From Neorhizobium lilium (GTDB lineage: Bacteria > Pseudomonadota > Alphaproteobacteria > Rhizobiales > Rhizobiaceae): a DNA stretch of 64,000 nt. The position numbers were made by a program, and so were the translations under genes. The DNA lies in NCBI RefSeq assembly GCF_004053875.1, contig NZ_SBIP01000002.1, positions 434,001-498,000 of the forward strand, in the 5' to 3' direction. The notes beneath the pieces are model-generated. The model did no database searches, was not told the origin of the DNA, and was given only the letters and a program-made list of their open reading frames with translations. Numbering within the stretch: position 1 is the stretch's first letter; each line of letters begins with the position of its first letter. Of this stretch, positions 55,140 to 64,000 are shown one piece after another.

Positions 55140-57002
55140 TTACTGCGCAGCGTCCGCCGCCACGAAGCCGCCGGACTGGCGGGTCCACAGGTCTGCATAA
55201 AGCCCCCCTCGTGCTAATAGCTCGCCATGCGTGCCCTGCTCGATGATCCGGCCATTGTCGATCACAACCAGCCGGTCCAGCGAGGCGATGGTCGAAAGGC
55301 GGTGGGCAATTGCGAGAACGGTCTTGCCCTCCATCAGCCGGTCGAGGTTCGACTGAATGGCCGCCTCCACTTCCGAATCGAGAGCCGATGTCGCCTCGTC
55401 CAGAACCAGGATCGGCGCGTCCTTCAGCATCACGCGGGCAATCGCGATACGCTGACGCTGACCGCCGGAAAGCTTGACGCCCCGTTCGCCCACATGCGCG
55501 TCGAATGCCTTGCGGCCCCGCTGGTCCTCCAGCGTCAGGATGAACTGGTCTGCCTCCGCCTTCCGCGCGGCCTCCAGCAATTCCTCATCCGAGGCGTCTG
55601 GACGGCCGAACAGGATGTTGTCGCGCACGGATCGATGCAGGAGCGACGTATCCTGCGTCACCATACCCAGATTGGCGCGCAGCGATTCCTGGCTTACCTG
55701 CGATATGTCCTGCCCATCGATCAGGATGCGGCCCTGCTGGATATCGTAGAAACGCAGGAGCAGGTTGACGAGCGTCGATTTGCCGGCGCCAGAGCGGCCG
55801 ATAATGCCGATCTTCTCACCCGGTCGGATGGTCAGTGAAAAATTTTCGATAACCGGTCTGCCGGAGCCATAGGCAAACGACACGTTCTCGAACCGAACTT
55901 CCGGGCTTCGAACGACGAGTTCCTTCGCATCGGGAGTATCGACCAGACCGATCGGCTGGGAAATCAGTTCGGCGGCATTCTGCACCGTTCCGAAATTGCG
56001 CATGATGCCGTTGAACTGCGTCATCAGCCGGCCCAGCAGGAAGTTGAGCCGCAGCACCAGGGCCAAAGTGAAGGCGACGGCGCCGGCGCTGATCTTGCCT
56101 GAAAGCCAGAGATGAATGCAGAGCGCTGCCATGCTGGTGATCATCACGCCCGACAGCAGCGCCATCGAGGCCCGCACGCCGGTGATGAACCGGGTGAACA
56201 TGATCAGCGTGTCTTGATAGACCTCGAAGCCCTGCCGCATGTAGCGGTCATTGGCTTCGTCGCGACCGAACAGTCGCAGTGTCTGGATATTGCTGTAGGC
56301 ATCGACCATTCGGCCGCTCAGCATGGAACTGGCTTCCGCCGTCTCGCGCGAATGATAGCGGATGCGGGGCACGAAATAGCGCGCCAGCAGCGAGAAGATG
56401 AAGACCCACAGGCAGACGACGACCGCGAGCCGCCAGTCGAGCCCTCCCACCAGAAACAGCATAGACGCGGCATAGATCAGCACGAACCATACGCTTTCCA
56501 TTAACGAGGTCACCAGATCGCCGACCGCCTGCCCGCCAGACCAGACCTTGGTGACGATGCGACCGGAGAAATCGTTCTGGAAGAAGGACAGCGATTGCCG
56601 CGCCACGTGCATATACGACTGCCAGCGCACCAGATTGTAGAAGCCAGGGGTGATGATCTGCTGGTCTATCAGCGCCGTGAACAGGGTCACGATAAAGCGC
56701 ACGACCGCTATTAGCACCAGCATGCCGACCAGTTCCGCCCCGTGCTGGGATAGAAGTCCGGGCCAGCCATCGCCCGCCTTCACCGTAGCGAGAATATCCA
56801 CCAGCCGCCCGACGAACCAGAAAAGGGCGGCCTCGATGCTTGCCGTCAATCCGCCAAGCACCAGCATGGCGAGAAACGGCGCCTTGGCCTGGGAAACGTA
56901 GAACCAGATGAACGGAAAAACGCCTTCGGGCGGCCTCAGGTCCCCCCGCCTGGCGAATGGTTTTATCCAGTTCTCGAAGCTGCGGAAGACGGAAATTATC
57001 AT
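55140..57002 (-). CDS. ABC exporter, fused permease and ATPase (copy 1)
   Basis: A 620-residue half-transporter with six transmembrane helices (residues ~30-330) and an ATPase domain: Walker A IGIIGRSGAGKSTLVNLLLR, signature KLSGGQRQRIAIARV, Walker B APILVLDEATSALDSE and H-loop AIAHRLSTIASL. It should dimerise and export lipid-like or peptide substrates. The ATG at 57002 is favoured over a start at 57071. It resembles the gene at 59257-61110 throughout the ATPase domain; the two flank a chemotaxis receptor. Confidence 0.93.
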   Translation of the reverse strand: MIISVFRSFENWIKPFARRGDLRPPEGVFPFIWFYVSQAKAPFLAMLVLGGLTASIEAALFWFVGRLVDILATVKAGDGWPGLLSQHGAELVGMLVLIAVVRFIVTLFTALIDQQIITPGFYNLVRWQSYMHVARQSLSFFQNDFSGRIVTKVWSGGQAVGDLVTSLMESVWFVLIYAASMLFLVGGLDWRLAVVVCLWVFIFSLLARYFVPRIRYHSRETAEASSMLSGRMVDAYSNIQTLRLFGRDEANDRYMRQGFEVYQDTLIMFTRFITGVRASMALLSGVMITSMAALCIHLWLSGKISAGAVAFTLALVLRLNFLLGRLMTQFNGIMRNFGTVQNAAELISQPIGLVDTPDAKELVVRSPEVRFENVSFAYGSGRPVIENFSLTIRPGEKIGIIGRSGAGKSTLVNLLLRFYDIQQGRILIDGQDISQVSQESLRANLGMVTQDTSLLHRSVRDNILFGRPDASDEELLEAARKAEADQFILTLEDQRGRKAFDAHVGERGVKLSGGQRQRIAIARVMLKDAPILVLDEATSALDSEVEAAIQSNLDRLMEGKTVLAIAHRLSTIASLDRLVVIDNGRIIEQGTHGELLARGGLYADLWTRQSGGFVAADAAQ

Positions 57003-57096
57003 GACCGGGATATAGGCGGATTCTCTGTGAGGGGAAAGGTTCTCGCCGATTACATTTCGGCAATGCGGCACGAGCGTCGTAATCCCTCCAAACGAA

Positions 57097-57124
57097 GACG
57101 GCGGCCCGAAGGCCGCCGCTGTTC
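57097..57124 (-). terminator. GC-rich hairpin downstream of the chemotaxis receptor gene
   Basis: GGCGGCC-cgaa-GGCCGCC just after the receptor stop. On the minus strand it is followed by GTCTTCGTTT, only partly U-rich, so termination efficiency is uncertain. Confidence 0.5.
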
Positions 57125-57150
57125 CATCATGATCGAAGATCCATGCCGGA

Positions 57151-59079
57151 TCAGAATTCGGACCACTCCTGTTTCACTGCTGCCGATCCGCCGCCGAATG
57201 CTGAAGCGAGCCTTGCGCCCATCGCGCGGGCTGGCGAGGCAACCGGACGCGATGCCGGGCGTGCGGCCTGAGGCCGAACATTACGGCGAATGTCGCCACT
57301 GACATCTCCAAGCTTGAACTGCGACAACAATTCGTTCAGCGTCGCGGCCTGAGCCGCAAGACTATGGCTGGCCGCAGTCGTCTGTTCCACCATGGCGGCG
57401 TTCTTCTGCGTGCCCTGGTCCATGTGGTTGACGGAGGTGTTGATCTCGCCGAGCCCGGTCGATTGCTCCCGCGCCGCGACGACGATCGAGGCGACATTGC
57501 TGTTGATCTGCTGCACGTTCGCCACCATGGCCTGCAGCGCCTCCCCCGTCTGGCCGACCAGCGCCACGCCATCGCGCACCTTGCCGCCGGAAGCCGTGAT
57601 GAGCGCCTTGATCTCGCGAGCGGCAGCGGCCGAACGCTGAGCAAGCTCGCGCACTTCCTGCGCGACCACTGCGAAGCCCTTGCCGGCATCGCCCGCCCTT
57701 GCCGCTTCCACACCGGCATTGAGGGCAAGCAGATTGGTCTGGAAGGCGATGTCATCGATCACGCCGATGATGTTGGTGATCTCGCTGGAAGACTTTTCGA
57801 TCGCTTCCATGGCCTGTACGGCCTGGCGCACGATTTCGCCTGAACGTTCGGCGCCGGAGCGCGTCACATCGACCAGTTGGCCGGCCTCGACAGCGCGAGC
57901 CGCGGAATCCTTGACCGCAATGGTGACCTGCTCCAGCGCCGCCGCAGTCTGCTCTACCGAAGCAGCCTGCTGCTCAGTACGCTTGGAAAGGTCGTCGGCT
58001 GCCGAACGGATCTCGTTGGCGCCACTATCGATCATCCGCGCATTCTCGCCGACGGCCTTCAACACGCCCTGAAGCGTGCTGACCGATTCGTTGAAGTTGA
58101 CGCGCAGCTGGTCGAGATGCTGGGCAAACGGTTCCTCAAGGCGGATGGTGAGGTCACCGTCCGAAAGGCCCGTCAGTCCTTTGGCAAGCCCTTCCACGGC
58201 AAAGGCAACCTCCGCGGCCTCGCGCGCCCTTTGCTCTTCGCGGGCAATGCGCTCCCGTTCGCTGATCGAACGGTTGGCCTCTGTCTCCTTCTCCAGCCGC
58301 TCGCGTTCCAAGGCGTTCTCCCGGAACACGGCGACGGCCGCTGCCATTTCGCCGATTTCATCCTTGCGTTCGGCATGAGGGATCTCGACCCGGTTGTCGC
58401 CGGAGGCAAGCGCGTTCATGGCCGCGGTGATCGAGGTGACCGGACGCGTGATACGCACCAGGCTCAGCACTGCGGCACCGATCGCGAGCAATACGGCGAA
58501 AGCCACACCCACAATGGTCGAGATGGAGATGAACGCGCCGGCCTCCTCGGCCGTCTGGAGATCGTTTGCCGCACGAACCTTGTTATCCGCAATCAGGCTC
58601 TGCAGGACCTGTCCGATTTCCGCGCCCTTCGGCACCATGTCCGCAATGACCGCCTTGGCTTCATAGACCCGCGAACCCTTGACGAGCTCGAGGAAACTGG
58701 CGCCCATCTTGTCATAATCCGCGACCGTCTTCTGGAGCGCTTCGAGTTTCGCCTTCGTTTCCGGCAAGGTGGCCGTGTCGCCGAATGCCTTGAACACCTC
58801 GTCCCGCTCCCTGATGGAAGCCTGAATCTGATCAAGCCACTGCGCCTGATCGGAGGCCGTGCTGGTGGCGAGCGTCATCAGGTAGAGCCGGCGGAGATCG
58901 GACATGACCCGATCCATATTGGCGATCATCAGCGAACGGTCCATGCGCCGGCTGATGCTGCTGATCTGGTCCTCCAGCTGATAGACAGAGCGCATACCGG
59001 CAGCGCCCTGGAAGATGAGCATGAAGACGATCATTGCAAACAAGGCGGGAAGAAGAAATTTGATTTTAATCGAGCGCAT
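57151..59079 (-). CDS. Methyl-accepting chemotaxis protein with CheR-docking tail
   Basis: A 642-residue receptor. TM1 about 8-28, a helical periplasmic sensor (four-helix-bundle type) to about 185, TM2 about 188-212, HAMP to about 265, a second linker, then the cytoplasmic signalling hairpin with the conserved tip [20 protein letters not shown]. The C-terminus ends EWSEF, an xWxxF pentapeptide that tethers CheR/CheB in other receptors. Ligand unknown. It lies between two ABC exporters on the same strand. Confidence 0.95.
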   Translation of the reverse strand: MRSIKIKFLLPALFAMIVFMLIFQGAAGMRSVYQLEDQISSISRRMDRSLMIANMDRVMSDLRRLYLMTLATSTASDQAQWLDQIQASIRERDEVFKAFGDTATLPETKAKLEALQKTVADYDKMGASFLELVKGSRVYEAKAVIADMVPKGAEIGQVLQSLIADNKVRAANDLQTAEEAGAFISISTIVGVAFAVLLAIGAAVLSLVRITRPVTSITAAMNALASGDNRVEIPHAERKDEIGEMAAAVAVFRENALERERLEKETEANRSISERERIAREEQRAREAAEVAFAVEGLAKGLTGLSDGDLTIRLEEPFAQHLDQLRVNFNESVSTLQGVLKAVGENARMIDSGANEIRSAADDLSKRTEQQAASVEQTAAALEQVTIAVKDSAARAVEAGQLVDVTRSGAERSGEIVRQAVQAMEAIEKSSSEITNIIGVIDDIAFQTNLLALNAGVEAARAGDAGKGFAVVAQEVRELAQRSAAAAREIKALITASGGKVRDGVALVGQTGEALQAMVANVQQINSNVASIVVAAREQSTGLGEINTSVNHMDQGTQKNAAMVEQTTAASHSLAAQAATLNELLSQFKLGDVSGDIRRNVRPQAARPASRPVASPARAMGARLASAFGGGSAAVKQEWSEF

Positions 59080-59226
59080 GGGAAAATCCGCAGTAGTTTC
59101 AACTGATACGAGATGTCCTCATCTTTCTGTCAGTCGAAATTGAAGAAAGGCTTACCGCGCTCTGCGACTTCATGCCTCGTCTCCGCCACAACTCTGAGTA
59201 TAAGATCCTTCTGTATTAGCAGGCAG

Positions 59227-59249
59227 AAGGCCGGAACTAGTCCGGCCTT
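59227..59249 (-). terminator. Hairpin downstream of the second ABC exporter
   Basis: AAGGCCGGA-actag-TCCGGCCTT, a 9-bp stem immediately after the exporter stop (59257). The minus strand continues CTGCCTGC without a T-run; the + strand continues TCGTTTG. Weak terminator or attenuator between the exporter and the receptor gene. Confidence 0.45.
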
Positions 59250-59256
59250 TCGTTTG

Positions 59257-61110
59257 TTATTCTGCGGCAGCGTCTTCAGGCTTCTCATCACCGATAAACC
59301 CGCCGGACTGGCGGCTCCAAAGGTCTGCGTAGATGCCGTTGCCGGCCGCAAGTTGCTGATGCGTGCCCTCCTCCACGATGCGACCACGATCCAGAACGAT
59401 CAGCCGGTCCATTTCCGTCAGCGTCGAAAGCCGGTGGGCGATGGCAATCACCGTCTTGCCCTGCATCAGCGCGAACAGGTTTTCCTGGATCGCGGCCTCG
59501 ACTTCCGAGTCCAGCGCGGAGGTCGCTTCGTCGAGCACGAGGATCGGCGCATCCTTGAGGAAGACCCGCGCGATGGCGATCCGCTGTCGCTGGCCGCCCG
59601 AAAGCTTGACGCCCCGCTCTCCCACATGCGCATCGAGACCCAGGCGGCCCTGAAGGTCGGCGACCCCGTCGATGAAGTCCCAGGCATTGGCCCGTTTCGC
59701 TGCTTCGACGATGTCGGCATCCGTGGCGTCCGGCCGGCCATAGGCGATGTTGTCGCGAATTGAGCGATGCAGCAGCGACGTATCCTGCGTGACGACGCCG
59801 ATCAGCGAGCGCAGGCTGTCCTGCGTCACGGTCGCAATATCCTGCCCGTCGATCGTGATGCGGCCACCCTCAAGGTCGTAGAAACGCAGCAGCAGGTTCA
59901 TCAGCGTCGTCTTGCCGGCGCCCGACCGTCCGACAAGCCCGATCTTGGCGCCCGCCGCGATGTCGAGGTTCAGGCCGTCGATTACGCCGCCGCCCTTGCC
60001 ATAATGAAAACGGACGTTCTCGTAGCGGATATGACCCTTGCTTGCCGTCAGAGCTTTTGCCCCTGGCGTATCCGTGACGTCATGCGGCTTGCGCATCATC
60101 GAGATACCGTCATAGACGGTGCCGATATTCTCGAACAGCGCCGAGACCTCCCACATGATCCACTGGGACATGCCGTTGATGCGCATGGCAAGGCCGATGG
60201 CAATTGCGATGGCGCCGATCGAAATGGCGCCGTCCAGCCAGAACCAGATCGACAGGCCACCGATGGCGAAAAGAGCCAGGCAGTTGTAGAAATAGACCAG
60301 AACCTGGAACATCGTCACCTTGCGCATCTGCCCGTAGACGGTCTGCAGGAACACGTCCATGGCACTGCGCGCATAGGCCTCCTCACGGCCCGCATGCGAA
60401 AACAGCTTCACCGTTCCGATATTCGTGTAGCTGTCCACCACGCGCCCGGTCATCATCGAGCGTGCGTCCGCCTGCTCGGCCGAAATTTTGCGAAGACGCG
60501 GCACGAAATAGGCGACCGTGGCGGAATAGGCGATGATCCACACGATCAGCGGCACGGCAAGGCGCAAATCCGCAGACGCGACGAGCCCCACCATCGAGAT
60601 GAAGTAGGTGGCGACATAGACGAAGACGTCGAGCACCTTCATCACCGTCTCGCGCACCGAGACGGATGTTTGCATGACTTTGGTCGAAACGCGGCCGGCG
60701 AACTCGTTGGCGAAAAAGGTCATCGAGTGGCGCAGCAGGAAGCGGTGCATCTGCCAGCGCGCGATCATGGGGAAATTGCCCATCAGGATCTGGTGCATGA
60801 TGAGCGAATCGAACGTCGCCACCGCCGGCAGAGCGATCAGCACCACCGCACTCATGAAAATCAAACGCGGACCTTCGGTTTGCAGGAAGGTGGCGCGGTC
60901 GGCATGCGACAGCCAGTCCACGATCTGCCCGAGGAACTGGAACAGCATCACCTCGCCGACCGCAATCAGCATGGTGCAGATCGACATCAACAGAACCCAC
61001 GGCCAGACAGGCTTGGTGTAGTGCCACAGGAAGCCAAACAGCGTAGACGGCGGCAGAGTGGGCGCTTCCTCTGGATAAGGATTGACGCGCCGTTCGAACC
61101 AGGAAAACAT
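59257..61110 (-). CDS. ABC exporter, fused permease and ATPase (copy 2)
   Basis: A 617-residue half-transporter with six transmembrane helices and an ATPase domain: Walker A IGLVGRSGAGKTTLMNLLLR, signature KLSGGQRQRIAIARV, Walker B APILVLDEATSALDSE, H-loop AIAHRLSTLTEM. The ATPase half is nearly the same as copy 1, the membrane half is diverged, suggesting an old duplication. The ATG at 61110 has GGAG 7 bases upstream; the frame to 61209 is rejected. Substrate unknown. Confidence 0.93.
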   Translation of the reverse strand: MFSWFERRVNPYPEEAPTLPPSTLFGFLWHYTKPVWPWVLLMSICTMLIAVGEVMLFQFLGQIVDWLSHADRATFLQTEGPRLIFMSAVVLIALPAVATFDSLIMHQILMGNFPMIARWQMHRFLLRHSMTFFANEFAGRVSTKVMQTSVSVRETVMKVLDVFVYVATYFISMVGLVASADLRLAVPLIVWIIAYSATVAYFVPRLRKISAEQADARSMMTGRVVDSYTNIGTVKLFSHAGREEAYARSAMDVFLQTVYGQMRKVTMFQVLVYFYNCLALFAIGGLSIWFWLDGAISIGAIAIAIGLAMRINGMSQWIMWEVSALFENIGTVYDGISMMRKPHDVTDTPGAKALTASKGHIRYENVRFHYGKGGGVIDGLNLDIAAGAKIGLVGRSGAGKTTLMNLLLRFYDLEGGRITIDGQDIATVTQDSLRSLIGVVTQDTSLLHRSIRDNIAYGRPDATDADIVEAAKRANAWDFIDGVADLQGRLGLDAHVGERGVKLSGGQRQRIAIARVFLKDAPILVLDEATSALDSEVEAAIQENLFALMQGKTVIAIAHRLSTLTEMDRLIVLDRGRIVEEGTHQQLAAGNGIYADLWSRQSGGFIGDEKPEDAAAE

Positions 61111-61471
61111 GGAGAAACTCCGTAAATCGTATTGCCGAGCCGGTTCGGAACGCAAGGCGGCCGGAATCAGGCAACGAAACTTGAGATATCGAGGCCGGGT
61201 GTCGGCCACGTAACGGATCAGAGAAGGGAAATTTGCGAGAAACCGCTAAGCGCTAAGCTGGAATTCGGAGAATTCGGCCGCGGAGGCGCCAAAGCACGGT
61301 CATATCCATGTGGGTCTCCTTGAGGCTTGCGTTGAAGATGTGGCAGCCTTGTAGCGGCTCACGCGCAAATTGAAAAGATCAAATCGCCCGTCATGCAGCG
61401 GAGAAGCAGCCGGTGAGCGTTGCAACGATCCCTCTTGAGCCACGGCCCCCCTTTCTCGTAAAGACCAAAGC
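61111..61471. other. Divergent promoter interval between the ABC exporter and trmL
   Basis: 361 bp. It contains one tiny minus-strand frame with a strong ribosome binding site (listed separately) and short direct repeats: CGCTAAG twice in tandem at 61245-61258, and GAATTCGG twice near 61261-61278. No other gene-like feature is seen. Confidence 0.5.
61253..61309 (-). CDS. Possible 18-residue peptide or leader upstream of the ABC exporter
   Basis: AAGGAG stands 7 bases before the ATG at 61309, opening an 18-codon frame that reads MDMTVLWRLRGRILRIPA and stops with TAG. The product would be short, basic and amphipathic. It lies 142 bp upstream of the exporter start on the same strand. The good ribosome binding site is the only support; it may be chance. 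Confidence 0.3.
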   Translation of the reverse strand: MDMTVLWRLRGRILRIPA

Positions 61472-61933
61472 ATGACCGCGCTCCGCATTGCTCTCTACCA
61501 GCCCGACATTGCCGGCAATACCGGCACCATCCTGCGGCTCGCCGCATGCCTTGGCCTCTCCGTCGATATCATCGAGCCGGCCGGCTTCGACATATCCGAC
61601 CGCAACCTGAAGCGGGCCGGCATGGACTATCTTGCCACGGTCGCTCTCACCCGCCACGTTACCTGGCAGCACTTCGACGCGTGGCGGCGGGACGCCGGAC
61701 GCCGCCTCGTGCTCGCCTCCACCAAAGCCGCCCTTCCCTATACCAGCTTCGACTTCAGGCCAGACGACATCCTGCTCTTCGGGAGGGAAAGTGCGGGGGT
61801 GCCGGATCATGTGCACGATATGGCCGAAGCACGTGTCCTGATACCTATGGTGGACGGCCAGCGATCCATCAACGTCGCCATGTCGGCAGCGATGATATCC
61901 GGCGAAGCCCTGCGCCAGACGGGCTTCCGTTGA
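61472..61933 (+). CDS. trmL: tRNA (cytidine(34)-2'-O)-methyltransferase
   Basis: A 153-residue SPOUT (trefoil-knot) enzyme that methylates the wobble base ribose of leucine tRNAs. It has IALYQPDIAGNTGTILRLAA, GMDYLATVALTRHVTWQHFD, LLFGRESAGVPDHVHD and IPMVDGQRSINVAMSAAMI, where the SAM knot forms. Length is normal. The ribosome binding site is weak. Rhizobial genomes as I recall them often keep trmL near petABC and hemF. Confidence 0.95.
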   Translation: MTALRIALYQPDIAGNTGTILRLAACLGLSVDIIEPAGFDISDRNLKRAGMDYLATVALTRHVTWQHFDAWRRDAGRRLVLASTKAALPYTSFDFRPDDILLFGRESAGVPDHVHDMAEARVLIPMVDGQRSINVAMSAAMISGEALRQTGFR

Positions 61934-62049
61934 AGTCTCGATGCAGTTTCCGTCGCGGGAGTTTCCCTGGACCGGATGCCCGGCCTGTGCGATATCCGCC
62001 ACTGAATTGACAGCGCCTTTCGGGCGTTTGCAGAGAAAGTGGTTCGGTC

Positions 62050-62487
62050 ATGCGCATTACCGGGATAAACAGAATGTGCAGTCTCTTGCTGCTCTCGACA
62101 GTCGCGGCGGCCACGCCCGCCCTTGCGCAGGAGGCGGATCATTACACGGCCGTCAGCAACACGGCGATGAGCGTTACCGGCGATATCTGGCTGGACGACT
62201 TCAGCATCACCTTCGAAAACGATGAATCGCTTAACTTTTCCGCTCTCGTCGCCGATCATTTTCAGGTCGGCGGTCGCAATGTCCCGGCTTCCGTTTATCG
62301 CGTCAAGAATCCGGCCGATCCGGAACTGCAGAACGGCAATCAGCTCTGCGGCAATGGAGACGTGACCTATGTCGCCAACTGGGCGCTGAGCGACGGCATG
62401 TCGGCAATTGCCGTCTTCACTGGAAAGCGTGCGCCGAAGGGCGACGACGAAATGTGCGCCCTCTACACCTACCAGGACCCGGAATAG
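62050..62487 (+). CDS. Small periplasmic protein, uncharacterised
   Basis: A 145-residue product with signal peptide (MRITGINRMCSLLLLSTVAA, cleavage after ALA). The mature part of ~115 residues is acidic, with two cysteines (in NQLCGNG and DEMCALY) that could form a disulfide. The ATG at 62050 supplies the positive N-region, so I prefer it to the ATG at 62074. No family recognised. Confidence 0.75.
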   Translation: MRITGINRMCSLLLLSTVAAATPALAQEADHYTAVSNTAMSVTGDIWLDDFSITFENDESLNFSALVADHFQVGGRNVPASVYRVKNPADPELQNGNQLCGNGDVTYVANWALSDGMSAIAVFTGKRAPKGDDEMCALYTYQDPE

Positions 62488-62488
62488 G

Positions 62489-62746
62489 TCAATCTGCCGT
62501 CGGCAGCCGCCGCATGGTGAATTCGATCCGGTCGTTGTCGAGCTGGCGCCAGCTTTCCACTTCGGTCCAATAGGCAGCCTTGGGAAACTCGGCGAACCAT
62601 TCCCGCGCTTTTTCGCGGGCTTCCTGCCGGGACATGAGAAAGGTCTCGCGTACGAACATGCCGGATCGCGCGCCGGCCTTCTCCAGCCGGTGGCGATCGA
62701 TCCTGCGCTTCAGCCCGTCGAGCGGCGGGGGTGTGAACTTCGCCAT
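62489..62746 (-). CDS. Small conserved-type hypothetical protein
   Basis: An 85-residue basic protein: FTPPPLDGLKRRIDRHRLEK, MFVRETFLMSRQEAREKARE, WFAEFPKAAYWTEVESWRQL. The charged helix and aromatic-rich end look like a genuine soluble protein. GAGG precedes the ATG at 62746, so the longer frame to 62797 is rejected. It is convergent with the preceding gene (1-bp gap). Function unknown. Confidence 0.72.
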   Translation of the reverse strand: MAKFTPPPLDGLKRRIDRHRLEKAGARSGMFVRETFLMSRQEAREKAREWFAEFPKAAYWTEVESWRQLDNDRIEFTMRRLPTAD

Positions 62747-62917
62747 CAAAAGCCTCTCATCCGCACCTTGCGAGAAAAAGATAGTCTGGAGAGACACGCA
62801 TTGCGAGTCCGATTTTTTGTCTTCGGCCAGTACCGGAATGGCTAACGAAAGCCTCGTTTGCTAGATCCAATGAAAGACGAATCGCGTCTGCGCGCGGCGA
62901 GATGGATGGGATCACAG

Positions 62918-63832
62918 ATGGAACGGCCGATACTTCCAAGAGAACTGCCCCACGACATCGAGGAGAAGAAGGCAGCGGCTAGGGCTTGGTTCGAGAGCCT
63001 GCGCGATACGATCTGCGCCTCCTTCGAACAGTTGGAGGATGAGCTGGCAGGGCCTCTTTCCGATCAGGCGCCGGGACGCTTCGAGCGCAAGGACTGGCTG
63101 CGTGATGGCGGCGAAGGCGGAGGCGGCACCATGTCCATGATGGCCGGCCGGGTGTTCGAGAAGGTCGGCGTGCATACTTCGACTGTCCATGGCGAATTCT
63201 CCGAGGATTTCCGCGCCCAAATGCCTGGAGCCGACGAGGATCCACGCTTCTGGGCGTCCGGCATTTCGTTGATCGCCCATCCGGTCAATCCCAACGTGCC
63301 TGCCGTCCACATGAACACCCGAATGGTCGTCACCACCAGTCAATGGTTCGGCGGCGGCGCCGACCTGACGCCGGTGCTCGACCGCCGCCGTACCCAGGAC
63401 GATCCCGACACTCTCCTCTTCCACCGCGTTATGGAGATCACCTGCAACCGTCATCAGGCAGTCGCCGATTACGATCGCTACAAGGCATGGTGCGACGAAT
63501 ACTTCTTCCTGAAGCACCGCAACGAAGCCCGCGGCGTCGGCGGCATCTTCTTCGACTGGCTGCATTCGCAAGAGGAAAAAGGCGGTTGGGACGCCGACTT
63601 CGGCTTCGTGCAGGATGTCGGGCGCGCCTTCAACATGGTCTACCCCAAGATCGTTCGGGGCAATTTCAACAGCGATTGGACGGCAGAGGATCGCGACGAG
63701 CAGTTGGTACGGCGCGGCCGCTATGTCGAGTTCAATCTGCTTTACGATCGCGGCACGATTTTCGGTCTGAAGACCGGCGGCAACGTCGAATCCATTCTCT
63801 CCTCTCTACCTCCAGTGGTCAGGTGGCCATGA
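62918..63832 (+). CDS. hemF: Oxygen-dependent coproporphyrinogen III oxidase
   Basis: A 304-residue haem-biosynthesis enzyme converting coproporphyrinogen III to protoporphyrinogen IX with O2. It has [62 protein letters not shown] and [20 protein letters not shown]. The frame is open from 62858, but [20 protein letters not shown] matches rhizobial starts, so I use the ATG at 62918; ATGs at 62870 and 62906 are alternatives. Its product supplies haem for the bc1 complex. Confidence 0.94.
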   Translation: MERPILPRELPHDIEEKKAAARAWFESLRDTICASFEQLEDELAGPLSDQAPGRFERKDWLRDGGEGGGGTMSMMAGRVFEKVGVHTSTVHGEFSEDFRAQMPGADEDPRFWASGISLIAHPVNPNVPAVHMNTRMVVTTSQWFGGGADLTPVLDRRRTQDDPDTLLFHRVMEITCNRHQAVADYDRYKAWCDEYFFLKHRNEARGVGGIFFDWLHSQEEKGGWDADFGFVQDVGRAFNMVYPKIVRGNFNSDWTAEDRDEQLVRRGRYVEFNLLYDRGTIFGLKTGGNVESILSSLPPVVRWP

Positions 63833-63843
63833 TCGACTTGGCT

Positions 63844-63859
63844 AGTTGACAGTTCAACT
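63844..63859. promoter_or_regulatory. Short inverted repeat with TTGACA upstream of the last gene
   Basis: AGTTGA-cagt-TCAACT (63844-63859) is a dyad with 6-bp arms and contains a TTGACA -35 hexamer at 63846-63851; no good -10 follows at 16-18 bases. It could be an operator for the gene at 63932. Confidence 0.35.
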
Positions 63860-63931
63860 TTCGCTAATAAGGAGTTTTCGAATCGCCGCTGTGGTGGTAA
63901 CTTCTCGCTGATCGCACTGGAGGAGGATCCC

Positions 63932-64000
63932 ATGAGCGCATCATACAGCCTGCCAAACCCAAGCGTTCCAACACTGGACCTGCAGCAGCAGAAAGGTCCG
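63932..64000 (+). CDS. Start of a gene truncated by the window edge
   Basis: An ATG at 63932 follows GGAGGAGGATCCC, a very strong ribosome binding site, and opens a frame of 23 codons to the window end, beginning MSASYSLPNPSVPTLDLQQQ. There are no hydrophobic stretches in the visible part. Too little is present to name it. Confidence 0.65.
   Translation, partial: MSASYSLPNPSVPTLDLQQQKGP

Noticed and set aside
57877..61125. Plus-strand frames of 409 and 452 codons (57877-59106, 59767-61125)
   Set aside because: Antisense to the chemotaxis receptor and the ABC exporter.

Overview
The window is dense alphaproteobacterial chromosome of the Rhizobium/Agrobacterium/Sinorhizobium group. The indications are the greA-lpsB-lpsE-lpsD-lpsC-lrp order, the trxB-lsrB(vtlR) pair followed by two tandem AbcR/alpha-r15 small RNAs, an alphaproteobacterial LexA box, a fbcFBC-type cytochrome bc1 operon, and GC-rich codon use throughout. 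I see no rRNA, tRNA, CRISPR array, prophage or intact insertion sequence. The species cannot be named from the sequence alone.

Layout. 1-6.4 kb: the 3' part of carB, a DUF2235 hydrolase, and a two-gene DNA-repair operon (radical SAM plus UdgX) under a candidate SOS box. 6.7-11.8 kb: greA, the LPS-core glycosyltransferase cluster and an Lrp regulator. 11.8-16.1 kb: a miniature IS630-like element, trxB-lsrB, twin AbcR-type sRNAs, and a cysteine-rich ArsR regulator with an Old Yellow Enzyme. 16.2-22.7 kb: an NmrA-like/LysR divergent pair, small stress-type genes, a Ca2+/H+ antiporter, a 276-bp nested inverted-repeat element, a PQQ-type sugar dehydrogenase and a VapBC module with a probable leaderless antitoxin. 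22.8-31.2 kb: aspartate aminotransferase, a cold-shock gene with a long leader, a PetP/PetR/histidine-kinase operon, and a ybjN-proC-csaA operon.

31.2-31.9 kb is the largest gene-free gap and is rich in hairpins. 31.9-38.6 kb: ubiK, an lgt-midA-pgeF-M24 peptidase run, a lipoprotein, prs and a small zinc-ribbon protein. 38.8-47.1 kb: the translation set rplY, pth, prmB, clpS and ychF, interrupted by a membrane GGDEF-EAL protein with a periplasmic binding protein and by a second PIN/AbrB toxin-antitoxin module with a clear operator palindrome. 47.1-50.9 kb: a secreted protein of unknown role, two MaoC dehydratases, a LysE exporter and apt. 51.0-53.8 kb: petABC. 54.2-61.1 kb: an endonuclease/exonuclease/phosphatase-family membrane protein and two paralogous ABC exporters flanking a chemotaxis receptor. 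61.5-64.0 kb: trmL, two small uncharacterised genes, hemF and the start of one more gene.

Most of the window is housekeeping. The most interesting parts are regulatory or intergenic: the SOS box on the UdgX/radical-SAM operon, the twin sRNAs with covarying stems and matching promoters, two different miniature repeat elements, two differently controlled toxin-antitoxin modules, and the structured 31.2-31.9 kb gap. PetPR and petABC occur in the same window; in Rhodobacter PetPR controls the bc1 genes, so a regulatory link here is plausible but inferred.
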